A DNA stretch of 64,000 nt, from NCBI GenBank assembly GCA_027307335.1, contig DAHUXD010000049.1:62001-126000 (forward strand), given 5' to 3'. Source of the stretch: Acidobacteriota bacterium. Lineage in GTDB: Bacteria > Acidobacteriota > Thermoanaerobaculia > UBA5066 > Gp7-AA6. Positions 50,538-59,957 of the stretch are shown piece by piece; the first letter of the stretch is position 1; each line of letters opens with the position of its first letter. A model generated the notes under the pieces. That model worked only from the letters and a program-made list of their open reading frames with translations, did no database searches and was not told the origin of the DNA. The position numbers were made by a program, and so were the translations under genes.

Positions 50538-53027
50538 ATGCTCCGCCCGACGCCTCGGCCGCCTCGCCCTGAGCGCTGCCGCGGCCTCGCCGTCGTCGCG
50601 CTCGCGGCCGTCTCTCTCCTCTTCACGGTCGCCGCCGAACAGCGGCCCGGCGCCGTCGAGAAGGGCGTCACGCTGCTGCCGAACGGCTGGCGCATCGCTC
50701 CCGCGGGACGGCACGCGATGATCGGCGACCTGCCGCTCGCGATGCTCGTCTCCCCGGACTCGCGCTGGGCGATCGTGACCAACAACGGGTACAACAAGCC
50801 GACGCTCTCCGTCGTCGAGCTCGACACGCTCTCGGCTCCGGACCGAACGCCGATCCACGATGCCTGGCTCGGACTCGCCTGGCACCCGGACCACCGGCGC
50901 TTCTACGCCTCCGGCGGCGCGGACGGCACCGTCCGCGAATACTCCTGGAACGGCGGCCGGATCGCGCTCCAGAACTCGTTCGACGTCGGGACGGCGGTGA
51001 AGGAGGGATTCCTCGGGGGGCTGGCCGTCGCCAACGACGGCAGCCGCGTCTTCGTCGTCGACGTGCTCGGCCAGCGGCTCTCCGCGGTGGACGTGCGGAC
51101 GGGCTCTGTCGCGAGGCGGGCGGACCTGCCCGCGGAGCCCTACACCTGCCTGCTCTCGCCCGACGGCGCCACGCTCTACGTCTCGCTCTTGGGCGGCGCG
51201 CGCGTCCTGCTCTTCGACGCCGCGACGTTGGCGGCGGGCGGCGAGGTCGCCGTCGGCGAGCATCCGAACGCGATGGCGCTCTCTTCCGACGGCGCGCGGC
51301 TCTTCGTCGCGTGCGCGAACACGAACTCCGTCTGGGCCGTCGACCTCGCGTCGAAGACGGCGCGCGAGCAGATCTCGGTGGCGATCGTTCCCGACGCGCC
51401 TCCGGGCAGCACGCCGAACGCTCTCGCCCTCTCTCCCGACGGCCGGACTCTCCTGGCCGCGAACGCGGACAACAACGCGGTCGCGGTCGTGGACGTCTCC
51501 CGGCCCGGCGCGAGCCGCGTCGCGGGTTTCATTCCCACGGGCTGGTATCCGACGGGGGTGGCGTTCACGCCCGACGGCCGGCGGATCCTGATTCTCTCGG
51601 GAAAGGGCCTGACGTCGATGGCGAATCCGCGCGGCCCGCAGCCGGGCGCGGAGGGGGACTCGTCGCAGTACATCGGGGCGCTCCTGACGGGAGCGCTGTC
51701 GGTGCTGCCGGTTCCCGACGCCCCCGCGCTCGATGCGTACACCTCGACGGTCCGCCGTGTCACGCCGCTCGGTCCGGGCAAGCCGCCGTCGAGCGCGGCG
51801 CGCCGCACCGCGATTCCGCAACGGGCCGGCGAGGCGTCGCCGATCCGCCACGTGTTCTACGTCATCCGCGAGAACCGCACCTACGACCAGATCCTCGGCG
51901 ACGTGCCGAAGGGCAACGGCGATCCGGCGCTCTGCCTCTTCGGCGAGGACGCGACGCCGAACGCCCACGCGCTCGCTCGCGAGTTCGTGCTGCTCGACAA
52001 CTTCTACGTCAACGCGGAGGTCAGCTACGACGGCCACGCCTTCTCAACGGCCGCCTACGCCGCAGACTTCGTCGAGAAGGTCTGGCCGATGAACTACGCG
52101 GGCCGCGGCGGCAAGTACCTCTCCGAGGGGCGCGGAGAGATGCGCAACGCCTACGGCAACGTCACGGCGCCGATGAACGGATACCTCTGGGATGCGTGCG
52201 CCCGCGCCGGCGTGAGCTACCGCAGCTACGGAGAGTTCGGCCATCGCGGCCCCACGGACGATGACGACGAACGGGGATCCGTGGAGGCCTCGGTGCCCGG
52301 CCTCGTCGGGCACATGAGCCCGACCTACCCGTCCTGGAACCTGTCGATCCCCGACGCGAAGCGCATCGACGCGTGGCTCGCGGAGTTCCGGGAGTACGAG
52401 AAGAACGGCGACCTGCCGCGGCTGTCGATCTTCCACCTGCCGAACGACCACACGTCCGGGACGGCGCCGGGCATGCCGACGCCGCGCGCGATGATCGCGG
52501 AGAACGACGCCGCCCTCGGCCGCCTGGTCGAGGCGATCTCGAAGAGCCGCTACTGGAAGGACTCCGTCATCTTCGTGCTCGAGGACGACGCCCAGGACGG
52601 ACCGGACCACGTGGACGCGCACCGGTCGGTCGCCTTCGCGATCGGCCCGTACGTCCGACACGGCGCGCTCGACTCCACGCTGTACACGACGGCCTCGATG
52701 CTCCGGACGATCGAGCTCATCCTGGGGCTGCCCCCGATGAGCCAGTACGACGCCGCGGCCACACCGATGAGCGGCGCGTTCTCGGCGACGCCGAACCTCG
52801 CGCCGTACACGGCGCGGCCCGCGCGCGTGCCGCTCGACGAGAAGAACGATTCGCTGGCCTTCGGATCGGAGGCGTCGGCGGCGATGGACTTCGACGAGCC
52901 CGATCGCGCGCCCGAGATCGATCTCAACGAGATCGTCTGGAAGTCCGTGCGCGGCGCCGCCTCGCCGATGCCGCCGCCGGTGCGCTCCGCGTTCGTCGCG
53001 GCGGGACCGGCGGACGACGACGACTGA
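50538..53027 (+). CDS. YncE-like beta-propeller fused to phosphoesterase (phospholipase C-like)
   Basis: An 829-residue exported protein: signal peptide within residues 14-33. Residues about 45-370 are YVTN/YncE-type propeller blades (LVSPDSRWAIVTNNGYNKPT, VANDGSRVFVVDVLGQRLSA, ALSPDGRTLLAANADNNAVA). Residues about 430-770 are an alkaline-phosphatase-fold phosphoesterase: HVFYVIRENRTYDQILGDVP, LLDNFYVNAEVSYDGHAFST, HLPNDHTSGTAPG and LEDDAQDGPDHVDAHRSVAF supply metal-binding Asp, Glu and His residues. This two-domain combination is recurrent in bacteria. It should hydrolyse phosphoesters outside the inner membrane. A GNAT gene follows two bases after its stop. Confidence 0.88.
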   Translation: MLRPTPRPPRPERCRGLAVVALAAVSLLFTVAAEQRPGAVEKGVTLLPNGWRIAPAGRHAMIGDLPLAMLVSPDSRWAIVTNNGYNKPTLSVVELDTLSAPDRTPIHDAWLGLAWHPDHRRFYASGGADGTVREYSWNGGRIALQNSFDVGTAVKEGFLGGLAVANDGSRVFVVDVLGQRLSAVDVRTGSVARRADLPAEPYTCLLSPDGATLYVSLLGGARVLLFDAATLAAGGEVAVGEHPNAMALSSDGARLFVACANTNSVWAVDLASKTAREQISVAIVPDAPPGSTPNALALSPDGRTLLAANADNNAVAVVDVSRPGASRVAGFIPTGWYPTGVAFTPDGRRILILSGKGLTSMANPRGPQPGAEGDSSQYIGALLTGALSVLPVPDAPALDAYTSTVRRVTPLGPGKPPSSAARRTAIPQRAGEASPIRHVFYVIRENRTYDQILGDVPKGNGDPALCLFGEDATPNAHALAREFVLLDNFYVNAEVSYDGHAFSTAAYAADFVEKVWPMNYAGRGGKYLSEGRGEMRNAYGNVTAPMNGYLWDACARAGVSYRSYGEFGHRGPTDDDDERGSVEASVPGLVGHMSPTYPSWNLSIPDAKRIDAWLAEFREYEKNGDLPRLSIFHLPNDHTSGTAPGMPTPRAMIAENDAALGRLVEAISKSRYWKDSVIFVLEDDAQDGPDHVDAHRSVAFAIGPYVRHGALDSTLYTTASMLRTIELILGLPPMSQYDAAATPMSGAFSATPNLAPYTARPARVPLDEKNDSLAFGSEASAAMDFDEPDRAPEIDLNEIVWKSVRGAASPMPPPVRSAFVAAGPADDDD

Positions 53028-53029
53028 AC

Positions 53030-53344
53030 ATGAGCGATGCGCCCGGGACGGCGTTGCCGGTCGTGCACGATCCGGCCGCTCATCGCTTCGCGCTGAACCT
53101 GCCGGGCGGCCCGGCCTTTCTGAAGTACCACTTCGATCGGGACGGACTCCTCAGCCTCGACCACACCGAGGTGCCCGAAGAGGCTCGACACCGGGGAATC
53201 GCCGGACGCCTGGCGAAGGCGGCGCTGGATTTCGCGCGGGGACACCGCTTCGAAGTCGTTCCGAGGTGCCCGTTCGTCCGGGCCTATCTCGAGGACCATC
53301 CGGAGGAGCGCGACCTCGTCGCCGGCGGCATCGAGATACGCTGA
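53030..53344 (+). CDS. GNAT-like N-acetyltransferase, short YjdJ type
   Basis: A 104-residue protein of the small Acetyltransf_CG/YjdJ family. It has HRFALNLPGGPAFLKYHFDR, then the acceptor-loop region LSLDHTEVPEEARHRGIAGR with the R-x-x-G-I/A-x-x-L CoA-binding pattern, and VVPRCPFVRAYLEDHPEERD with the C-P-F/Y motif. These proteins bind acetyl-CoA; their substrates are unknown. The ATG at 53030 follows the upstream stop by two bases, so coupling with the phosphoesterase gene is likely. Confidence 0.85.
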   Translation: MSDAPGTALPVVHDPAAHRFALNLPGGPAFLKYHFDRDGLLSLDHTEVPEEARHRGIAGRLAKAALDFARGHRFEVVPRCPFVRAYLEDHPEERDLVAGGIEIR

Positions 53345-53448
53345 TCTCACGGTTCCGGCAGCGAGAGCGCCGCGTCGTGCGCTGGGTCACCGGAACGCCC
53401 GCCGGCCGCGCCGTACACTCCTGATGCACTTCAACGACCGGAGAGTGG

Positions 53449-56400
53449 ATGCGCCGGTACCGGGCGCTCGCCTGTGGAGTTCTTTGCGCGCTTCTGATCT
53501 CCGCGGTCGGCCTCGCGGCGGACCCCGACCGTAAGCCGTCGAAGAAGAGCGCCTCCGCGACGATCACCGTCGGACACTCCGTCAAGAACGACGTCTCGCC
53601 GCCCCTGCGCGAGATTCCTCCGAAGTTCGGGCGGCAGCCCCAGCATCTGCAGCCCGAGCCGCTCGGAATGCCGCCGGACATCCGGAACGAGCCGGACCCG
53701 GTGGTCCAGGGGCGCCTCGCCCCTCCGTCGATGCCGGCGCCGATTCTCGATTTCGACGGCGTTCACTATCCCGGCGTCAACTGCAACTGCGCGCCGCCCG
53801 ACACCGACGGCGAGGTCGGCGCCACGCAGTACGTGCAGATGGTCAACGAGGCGATCCAGGTCTTCGACAAGACGACCGGGAGCTCCGTTCTCGGCCCGAT
53901 TTCGATCGAGACCGTGTGGTCGGGCTTCGGGGGCGTGTGCGAGAACAACGGCCACGGCGACCCCGTCGTGGTCTACGACCAGCTGGCGAACCGCTGGGTC
54001 GTCTCGGAGTTCGCCGGCACGATCGTTCCGCGCGACGAATGTGTCGCCGTTTCGACGACGGGCGACGCCACGGGCTCCTGGTACCGCTACGACTTCAACA
54101 TCAACAACAGCAACTACTACGACTACCCGAAGATCGGCGTCTGGCCGGACGCCTATTACCTCGCGATGAACGTGTTCAACACGGGGGGAACGTCCTTTCT
54201 CGGACCGCAGCCGATCGCGCTGGACCGCAACTCGATGATCGCCGGACTCCCCGCGACCTTCATCACGCCGGGAATCCAGTCGCCGGGCCTGGGAACGCTC
54301 ATTCCCGGAGATCTCGACGGCTGGACGCTGCCCCCCTCGGGAGCGCCGAACCCATGGCTCAGCACCTCGGGATCCCCCTGGACCCTGCTGCGCTTTCACG
54401 TCGACTGGGGCTCGCCGGGCAACAGCACCTTCACGACGGGCGGCACGCTGACGCCGGCCGGATACACGACGCTGTCGGCCGGCGTGCCGCAGCTCGGGGT
54501 CCCCGACCTCCTCGACAATCTCGCCGACCGGCCCATGTTCCGTCTCGCCTACCGCCGCTTCTCGGATGGCCACGAGTCGCTGATCGGAAACCGCACCGTC
54601 AGCTCCTCGTCCGTCGCGGGGATCCGCTGGTTCGAGATCCACAACGCCACCACCGGCACGCCCGGCTTCACCCAGCAGGGCACCTACCAGCCCGACACGA
54701 CCTGGCGCTGGATGGGCAGCGTCGCGATGGACAGCCAGGGCAACCTCGCCCTCGGGTTCAGCGCCTCCGACGCGACCATCTATCCGCAGATCCGGTACGC
54801 CGGACGCCTCTCCGGCGACCCGCTCGGCACGCTCGCCCAGGGCGAGGCGACGCTCTTCGCGGGCACCGGCAGCCAGACGGGCACCAGCAACCGTTGGGGC
54901 GACTACAGCGATCTGACGGTCGACCCCGTCGACGACTGCACCTTCTGGTACACGCAGGAGTACTACCAGACCACCGGCAACTTCAACTGGCGCACGCGCA
55001 TCGGCAACTTCACGTTCCCGGGATGCTCCAGCCCACCGCCGCCGACCTTCACGCCCACCGCCTCGCCGACGCCGACGCCCCCCGCCACCGCGACGAACAC
55101 CCCGACGCGAACCGCCACTCCGACCAACACGGCCACGGCGACGGGCACCGCCACCCCCACGAAGACGGCGACGCCGACGAACACGGTCATCCCATCCAAC
55201 ACTCCGACCAATACCCCGACCGCGACCCCGACCGCCTCCAAGACACCGACCAACACCGCGACCAACACGCCGACTCAGACGGCTACGAATCCGCCGACGA
55301 ACACTCCGACCGCCACCGCGACGCCGACCAACACCGCGACCAATACGCCGACTCAGACTCCCACGAACACGCCCACGAACACTCCGACCGCCACGGCGAC
55401 GCCGACCAACACCGCGACCAGCACGCCGACTCAGACGTCTACGAACACGCCGACGAACACTCCGACCGCCACCGCGACGCCGACCAACACTGCGACTAAC
55501 ACGCCGACTCAGACGCCCACGAACGCGCCCACGAACACTCCGACCGCCACCGCGACGCCGACCAACACCGCGACCAATACGCCGACTCAGACGGCCACGA
55601 ACACGCCCACGAGCACTTCGACGGCGACGGCGACGCCGACCAACACCGCGACCAGCACGCCGACTCAGACGCCCACGAACACGCCGACGAGCACTTCGAC
55701 GGCGACGGCGACGCCGACCAACACTGCGACCAACACGCCGACTCAGACGCCCACGAACACGCCGACGAGCCCTTCGACGGCGACGGCGACGCCGACCAAC
55801 ACTGCCACGAACACGCCCACGGGCACGTCGACCCCTACTTCGACCGCGACCCGTACGCCGACTCAGACGCCGACGAACACCGCGACGCTCACGCCCACGC
55901 CGACGAACACCGCCACCTCGACCCCGACTCCGTCGAGCACGCCCACGCCGACACCCACGTCGACGCCGACCCCGACGCCGACGAGCCCGACTCCGACGAT
56001 CACGGTGACGCCGACGCTCACGCCGACGCCGACCGCGACGCCGGCCCTGCCCGTGCCCGCCGCGCTGATCGTCGACGCCCACGGCACCGGCACGACCTCG
56101 AATCTGAACGGCGTCCTCGAGTCCGGCGAGACCGTCGTGGTGGAGCCGGCCTGGCACAATGGCACCGGCGTCACCCTGACCTTCACCGGCGCCGCCGCCA
56201 ACATCGCCGGACCGGCCGGTCCCTCCTACGGCATCGCCGACGCGGTCGCCGACTACGCCTCCGCCACCCCGGGCGCGACGACCGACTGCTACGACGCCAC
56301 GCCGGGCCACGACTGTTACGCGATGACCGTCTCCGGCCCGCGGCCCGTCCCCCACTGGGACGCCACGTTCGACGAGACGCTCTCTCTCGCCGGGTCACCC

Positions 56401-56988
56401 AAGACCTGGATCCTCCACGTGGGCGAGAGCTTCACGGACGTGCCCGTCGGCTACATGTTCTACCGGTACGTCGAGGACATCTTCCACAACGGGATCACGG
56501 GCGGCTGCGGCGCGGGCGTCTACTGCCCGACGAGCTCGGTGACGCGCGCCCAGATGGCGGCGTTCCTCCTGAAAGCCGAGCACGGCGCCGGCTACGTCCC
56601 GCCCACGTGCACCGGCATCTTCGCCGACGTGCCGTGCCCGAGCCTGTTCGCCGACTGGATCGAGGAGCTCTACGCCGAGGGGATCACCGGGGGCTGCGGG
56701 ACCAGCCCGCTGACCTACTGCCCGTCCAACGCGGTCACGCGGGCGCAGATGGCGGCCTTCCTCCTGAAGGCCCAGCACGGTTCGGCCTACGTGCCGCCCG
56801 CCTGCACGGGCATCTTCGGCGACGTGCCGTGTCCGAGCCTGTTCGCCAACTGGATCGAGCAGCTCTTCACGGAAGGGATCACCGGCGGCTGCGGCGTCGG
56901 CATCTATTGTCCGAACAGCCCGAATACCCGCGGGCAGATGGCCGTCTTCCTCACCAAGACCTTCGGCCTGCTTCTTTATGGCCCGTAG
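53449..56988 (+). CDS. Very large secreted Thr-Pro-rich protein with SLH-like triplet
   Basis: A 1179-residue exported protein with a GGAGAG ribosome binding site. A signal peptide (residues 1-24) is followed by a domain of about 480 residues related to the 22586 protein. It includes [60 protein letters not shown] and [20 protein letters not shown]. Residues about 527-868 are a Thr/Pro/Asn/Ala linker that includes seven tandem 26-residue repeats. Residues about 870-985 are the [18 protein letters not shown] domain shared with the 17922 protein. The last 190 residues hold three SLH-like repeats ([17 protein letters not shown]). The linker is a likely spacer through the envelope and a candidate for O-glycosylation. 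Confidence 0.82.
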   Translation: MRRYRALACGVLCALLISAVGLAADPDRKPSKKSASATITVGHSVKNDVSPPLREIPPKFGRQPQHLQPEPLGMPPDIRNEPDPVVQGRLAPPSMPAPILDFDGVHYPGVNCNCAPPDTDGEVGATQYVQMVNEAIQVFDKTTGSSVLGPISIETVWSGFGGVCENNGHGDPVVVYDQLANRWVVSEFAGTIVPRDECVAVSTTGDATGSWYRYDFNINNSNYYDYPKIGVWPDAYYLAMNVFNTGGTSFLGPQPIALDRNSMIAGLPATFITPGIQSPGLGTLIPGDLDGWTLPPSGAPNPWLSTSGSPWTLLRFHVDWGSPGNSTFTTGGTLTPAGYTTLSAGVPQLGVPDLLDNLADRPMFRLAYRRFSDGHESLIGNRTVSSSSVAGIRWFEIHNATTGTPGFTQQGTYQPDTTWRWMGSVAMDSQGNLALGFSASDATIYPQIRYAGRLSGDPLGTLAQGEATLFAGTGSQTGTSNRWGDYSDLTVDPVDDCTFWYTQEYYQTTGNFNWRTRIGNFTFPGCSSPPPPTFTPTASPTPTPPATATNTPTRTATPTNTATATGTATPTKTATPTNTVIPSNTPTNTPTATPTASKTPTNTATNTPTQTATNPPTNTPTATATPTNTATNTPTQTPTNTPTNTPTATATPTNTATSTPTQTSTNTPTNTPTATATPTNTATNTPTQTPTNAPTNTPTATATPTNTATNTPTQTATNTPTSTSTATATPTNTATSTPTQTPTNTPTSTSTATATPTNTATNTPTQTPTNTPTSPSTATATPTNTATNTPTGTSTPTSTATRTPTQTPTNTATLTPTPTNTATSTPTPSSTPTPTPTSTPTPTPTSPTPTITVTPTLTPTPTATPALPVPAALIVDAHGTGTTSNLNGVLESGETVVVEPAWHNGTGVTLTFTGAAANIAGPAGPSYGIADAVADYASATPGATTDCYDATPGHDCYAMTVSGPRPVPHWDATFDETLSLAGSPKTWILHVGESFTDVPVGYMFYRYVEDIFHNGITGGCGAGVYCPTSSVTRAQMAAFLLKAEHGAGYVPPTCTGIFADVPCPSLFADWIEELYAEGITGGCGTSPLTYCPSNAVTRAQMAAFLLKAQHGSAYVPPACTGIFGDVPCPSLFANWIEQLFTEGITGGCGVGIYCPNSPNTRGQMAVFLTKTFGLLLYGP
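55300..55845 (+). repeat. 78-bp minisatellite, seven tandem copies
   Basis: Unit starts at 55300, 55378, 55456, 55534, 55612, 55690 and 55768. Each codes for 26 residues of the form [20 protein letters not shown] followed by PTNTPT. The period is a multiple of three, so gain or loss of units keeps the frame of the surface protein. Copies 5-7 share a start variant (STST or SPST). Confidence 0.85.
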
Positions 56989-57006
56989 GGTCCGGAGCTC
57001 CCGCGC

Positions 57007-57480
57007 TCAGCGACCGGGACGGCGGCGGGATTCCCTTTCCAGCATCGTCCCCCGGCACCGGGTCGCGCCGCAGCGACACGCGTAACGGTTCCGGCGCGGC
57101 CGGGAGGCTCCTCTCTCGATCTCGAGCGAGTAGTCGTAGGTCAGCTCGACGCCGGGCTGGATGTTCCGGATCGCGGAGATCCAGATCGTTCCGTCCGAAA
57201 GCTCGGCCTCGCAGTTGGGATCGCACGAATGGTTGATGAACCTCGCGTCGTTGCCGCCGACGCCGGCGTCCACGTAGCGATCGTCTCCGAGGTGGAAGAG
57301 GAACGTGTGCGGCTCGTCCACCTCGCCCCCGTAACGCGCGCGGACCTTCGCGGTCGTCAGGATCTCGCCCAGGTACGGGATCAACGTCCGGCCGCGTCGA
57401 ATGCGCCTCGTCGAGAAGACGCCGAGGCCATGGATCTTCGAGCGCCGCTTCACGAAGGGAGGTCGAGGTCGTTTCGGCAT
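57007..57480 (-). CDS. SET-domain protein-lysine methyltransferase
   Basis: A 157-residue protein. The SET core shows SKIHGLGVFSTRRIRRGRTL (N-terminal GxG region), RFINHSCDPNC (81-90) for S-adenosylmethionine binding and ELTYDY (112-117) with the catalytic Tyr. A post-SET Cys motif, C135-x-C137-G-x3-C142, together with a Cys in the NHSC core, can hold zinc. No signal peptide is present, so it acts in the cytoplasm. Bacterial SET proteins methylate histone-like or ribosomal proteins; the Lys-rich H1-like protein at 42044 is a possible substrate. It is convergent with the large surface-protein gene and divergent from the 57605 gene. Confidence 0.9.
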   Translation of the reverse strand: MPKRPRPPFVKRRSKIHGLGVFSTRRIRRGRTLIPYLGEILTTAKVRARYGGEVDEPHTFLFHLGDDRYVDAGVGGNDARFINHSCDPNCEAELSDGTIWISAIRNIQPGVELTYDYSLEIERGASRPRRNRYACRCGATRCRGTMLERESRRRPGR

Positions 57481-57604
57481 GTCCGATCCGTACGATGGAG
57501 ATTACGCCCGATCGAGGGGCCGGGAAAAAGCTTGCGCTGGACCGCCGTTGCTGGCCTACTGGAAAGCGATCGAACCACATGTCAGAACCGGAGGAAGGTT
57601 CTCG

Positions 57605-58444
57605 ATGAAACACACGGCGACGTCGCTTCTGTGCTTCCTGCTCGCGGCCGCCGCGGCCGGCCTCCCCGCCGGCGACAAGCGCACGGACGCCCTCGCGAAG
57701 GAGCTCACCTTCCTGCACCCGGGCGTGAAGCTCGCGCGGCCCGACACCCAGTGCGTTCCCGCGGGGCAGATCCAATACGGCCAGACCGTCACCGGCGAGC
57801 TGACGGACACGGACTGTGTTCTGGCGAGCGACAACGCCAGCTTCGTGGATTACTGGCAGTTCCAGGGAAACACGGGCGACGTCGTGATCATCGACCTCGC
57901 CTCGACCGACTTCGACGCCTATCTCGCCCTGCTGGACGGCGCGGGCAACCTCTTCGCGCAGAACGACGACTTCGGCAACAGTCTCAACTCCCACATCGCC
58001 TTCACGCTGAACTCCACGGGGATCTGGGTCATCGCCTGCACGACCCGCCTTCCGCAGATCACAGGCGGCTACTCGCTGACGCTTCAGGGCATACCGGCCC
58101 CGCCGGCCGGATCGTGCACGACCGCGACGTCGCTGTGCCTGCAGGGGCCGCGCTTCCACGTGTCGGTCGCCTGGGCCACCAACGACGGCCGCACCGGATC
58201 GGGTCAGGCCATATCGCTCACCGACGACACCGGCTACTTCTGGTTCTTCGATTCGGGCAACGTCGAGCTCGTCGTGAAGGTGCTCGACGGACGCAGCGTC
58301 AACGGCCATTACTGGGTCTTCTACGGCGCCCTGTCGAACGTGCGGTACACCATCACCGTCGAGGACACCCTGGGCGGCACGCAGCGGGTGTACCAGAATC
58401 CGCAAGGCACCATGGCGTCGTTCGCGGACACCAGCGCGTTCTAG
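57605..58444 (+). CDS. Secreted PPC-domain protein with C-terminal YFWFFD module
   Basis: A GGAGGAAGGTTCTCG ribosome binding site precedes the ATG. Residues 1-22 form a signal peptide. Residues about 55-165 are a bacterial pre-peptidase C-terminal (PPC) domain: IQYGQTVTGELTDTDC, DYWQFQGNTGDVVIIDL, STDFDAYLALLDGAGN. Residues 171-279 are the YFWFFD module (GYFWFFDSGNVELVVKVLDG). It keeps Cys171 and Cys178 but has Arg230 where the other copies have their third Cys, and it stops at DTSAF without the terminal Cys-Pro. It is expected outside the cytoplasm; no catalytic motif is visible. Confidence 0.8.
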   Translation: MKHTATSLLCFLLAAAAAGLPAGDKRTDALAKELTFLHPGVKLARPDTQCVPAGQIQYGQTVTGELTDTDCVLASDNASFVDYWQFQGNTGDVVIIDLASTDFDAYLALLDGAGNLFAQNDDFGNSLNSHIAFTLNSTGIWVIACTTRLPQITGGYSLTLQGIPAPPAGSCTTATSLCLQGPRFHVSVAWATNDGRTGSGQAISLTDDTGYFWFFDSGNVELVVKVLDGRSVNGHYWVFYGALSNVRYTITVEDTLGGTQRVYQNPQGTMASFADTSAF

Positions 58445-58529
58445 GCCTCTCCGGGAAGCGGAAAAGACCACTCGGTCCCGATGCAATCGCGTCATGCGCC
58501 CGGGAGGCGAGGCCGCATACCGTCTTCCC

Positions 58530-58820
58530 ATGCGCGGGCGCACGCCCTGGCTAGCGATCGCCGCGGCCGGCCTCCTCGTGGCGATGCGCTGCATCGGGCC
58601 ACCGGACGCGCGTGGGCCGAGGCCGCCCAATCCCATGGTCGGGGTGAAGCCCTGGATTCCGCCGCTCCAGTCGACTCCCTCGCCGTTCCTGCGCACGCCG
58701 TTCGCCTCGTCCACCGCGACGCCGCCGCCGCCCGGCGCGCCGCCGACGCCGGAGCCTTCGCCGGAGGCCGACGGAACCCTCAGGGCCGGGGCAGCAGCGC
58801 CCGCATCTCCCTCTCGATGA
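58530..58820 (+). CDS. Possible small Pro-rich exported protein
   Basis: From the ATG at 58530 the frame gives 96 residues: a basic start and hydrophobic stretch (RTPWLAIAAAGLLVAMRC) that could be a signal or lipoprotein leader, then a Pro/Thr/Ala-rich tail. It overlaps the end of the convergent thioredoxin gene by 41 bases. No clear ribosome binding site is seen, and the composition could arise by chance in GC-rich DNA. An in-frame ATG at 58494 is less likely. Confidence 0.3.
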   Translation: MRGRTPWLAIAAAGLLVAMRCIGPPDARGPRPPNPMVGVKPWIPPLQSTPSPFLRTPFASSTATPPPPGAPPTPEPSPEADGTLRAGAAAPASPSR

Positions 58821-59322
58821 GGTCGGGATCGGTCGCGCCTTCGTGCTGGAAGCGGATCCTTCCGCTCCCGTCGATCAGGAACGTCATGGGAAGACCCAGG
58901 ACGCCGCCGTACAGCTCACCCAGCTTCTCGTCCCCCATCACGACCGGATAGTTCAGCCCGTACTTCCGATATGCCCTGCGCACCGGCGCCTCGTCGTCGT
59001 CCATCGACACGCCGAGGATCCGCAGTCCCCGCGGGCCGTACTTCCGCTGCCACTGTGCGAAGCGGGGCATCTCGGCGACGCAGGGCTCGCACCACGTCGC
59101 CCAGAAATTGAGGAGAACGACCTTGCCGCGGTAGGCGGAGAGACGGATCTCCCGGTGGTCGAGACTCGCCCGGGAAAAGTCCGGCGCCGATCGGGGAGCG
59201 GCCGGGGTTCGCGCGTCGGCGCCCGGCGACGGGCGCGCCCCGAGGGCGGGCACGACGGCCATGCCGATCGCGAACAGGAAGAAGGACCGCGGGATCGCGC
59301 GATGGCGCCGCCCGCTGCCCAT
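58780..59322 (-). CDS. TlpA-like periplasmic thioredoxin
   Basis: A 180-residue exported thioredoxin-fold protein. The hydrophobic leader (FFLFAIGMAVVPALGA) is followed by the TlpA/ResA-like core. It has APDFSRASLDHREIRLSAYRG, then FWATWCEPC with redox pair Cys78/Cys81, a cis-Pro in GLPMTFLID, and RIRFQHEGATDPD. Such proteins keep haem-site or copper-site cysteines reduced during cytochrome biogenesis. The ATG at 59322 lies five bases after the upstream rhodanese stop, so the pair is one operon. Confidence 0.85.
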   Translation of the reverse strand: MGSGRRHRAIPRSFFLFAIGMAVVPALGARPSPGADARTPAAPRSAPDFSRASLDHREIRLSAYRGKVVLLNFWATWCEPCVAEMPRFAQWQRKYGPRGLRILGVSMDDDEAPVRRAYRKYGLNYPVVMGDEKLGELYGGVLGLPMTFLIDGSGRIRFQHEGATDPDLIEREMRALLPRP

Positions 59323-59327
59323 CCGGC

Positions 59328-59828
59328 CTAGCGGCCCTTCTCGACCGGGTACCCCTTCGCGACCCAGTCCTTGCCGAAGTTGTCGGCGATGTACAGCACC
59401 TTGACGTTGTGAAATCCCAGAGAGGCGAGCTGCTGGTACGCGGGATGAACGTTCGGGCACTTCTTCCACGGGCAGCAGCCGCAGTAGAGGACGACGAATC
59501 GATCGTGCGGCAGGGACTTCACTCTGTCCCGCAGCGCCTGCAATCCGGACTCCTGATTGCCGGCGCCCCCGTATTCCGCTCCCGGAGGATGCGCCTCGGC
59601 ATAGAACACGTGCGGCCCGACCTGGAGCACCAGCGGCTTGTCCGCTCCCGTCTTGCCGAGGAGCGGGACGAGCTGCTCCGGCAGCATCAACTGCGCGGAG
59701 GGAATCGAATCGTCCGCGGGGACGGCCTGGGCCGGCGGCGCGGACTGACCGGCGAGCGCCTGGCCGAAGGCGACGCACAGGACCACGAGACCGGCGTTGC
59801 GGAGCGCGGTGGAGAGACGCATTTTCAC
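59328..59828 (-). CDS. Exported rhodanese-like protein with CGCC motif
   Basis: A 166-residue protein. The GTG at 59828 follows AGAGGAGG; an ATG two codons later is equally spaced from it. A signal peptide (LRNAGLVVLCVAFGQALAG) precedes a rhodanese-like fold ending GKDWVAKGYPVEKG. In the active-loop position stands LYCGCCPWKKCPN with Cys116, Cys118, Cys119 and Cys124, more cysteines than the single catalytic Cys of normal rhodaneses. It may handle sulfur, copper or disulfides in the periplasm together with the TlpA-like protein encoded five bases downstream. Confidence 0.75.
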   Translation of the reverse strand: MKMRLSTALRNAGLVVLCVAFGQALAGQSAPPAQAVPADDSIPSAQLMLPEQLVPLLGKTGADKPLVLQVGPHVFYAEAHPPGAEYGGAGNQESGLQALRDRVKSLPHDRFVVLYCGCCPWKKCPNVHPAYQQLASLGFHNVKVLYIADNFGKDWVAKGYPVEKGR

Positions 59829-59957
59829 TCGACCTCCTCTGGGATCACGCCCCGATCCTATCGATGTTCTGATCGGCCGACATCATCCATCCGCGTTCCT
59901 CGACGCGAGCCGCGTCCGGCGGGCGCACGAGCGCCAGCGTGCTACATTGGCTTCAAA

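Noticed and set aside
52373-53029. Upstream extension of the GNAT gene
   Set aside because: It overlaps the YncE-phosphoesterase gene in another frame; the GNAT fold starts at the ATG at 53030.
55300-55845. Tandem repeats that might be read as a CRISPR array
   Set aside because: Units are contiguous with no unique spacers, keep a coding frame and no cas genes are present.
53431-56355. 974-residue open frame on the minus strand, Arg/Gly-rich with repeated [10 protein letters not shown] blocks
   Set aside because: It is the antisense of the Thr-Pro minisatellite and the flanking coding sequence; its repeats mirror the 78-bp units, and it has no ribosome binding site or recognisable domain.
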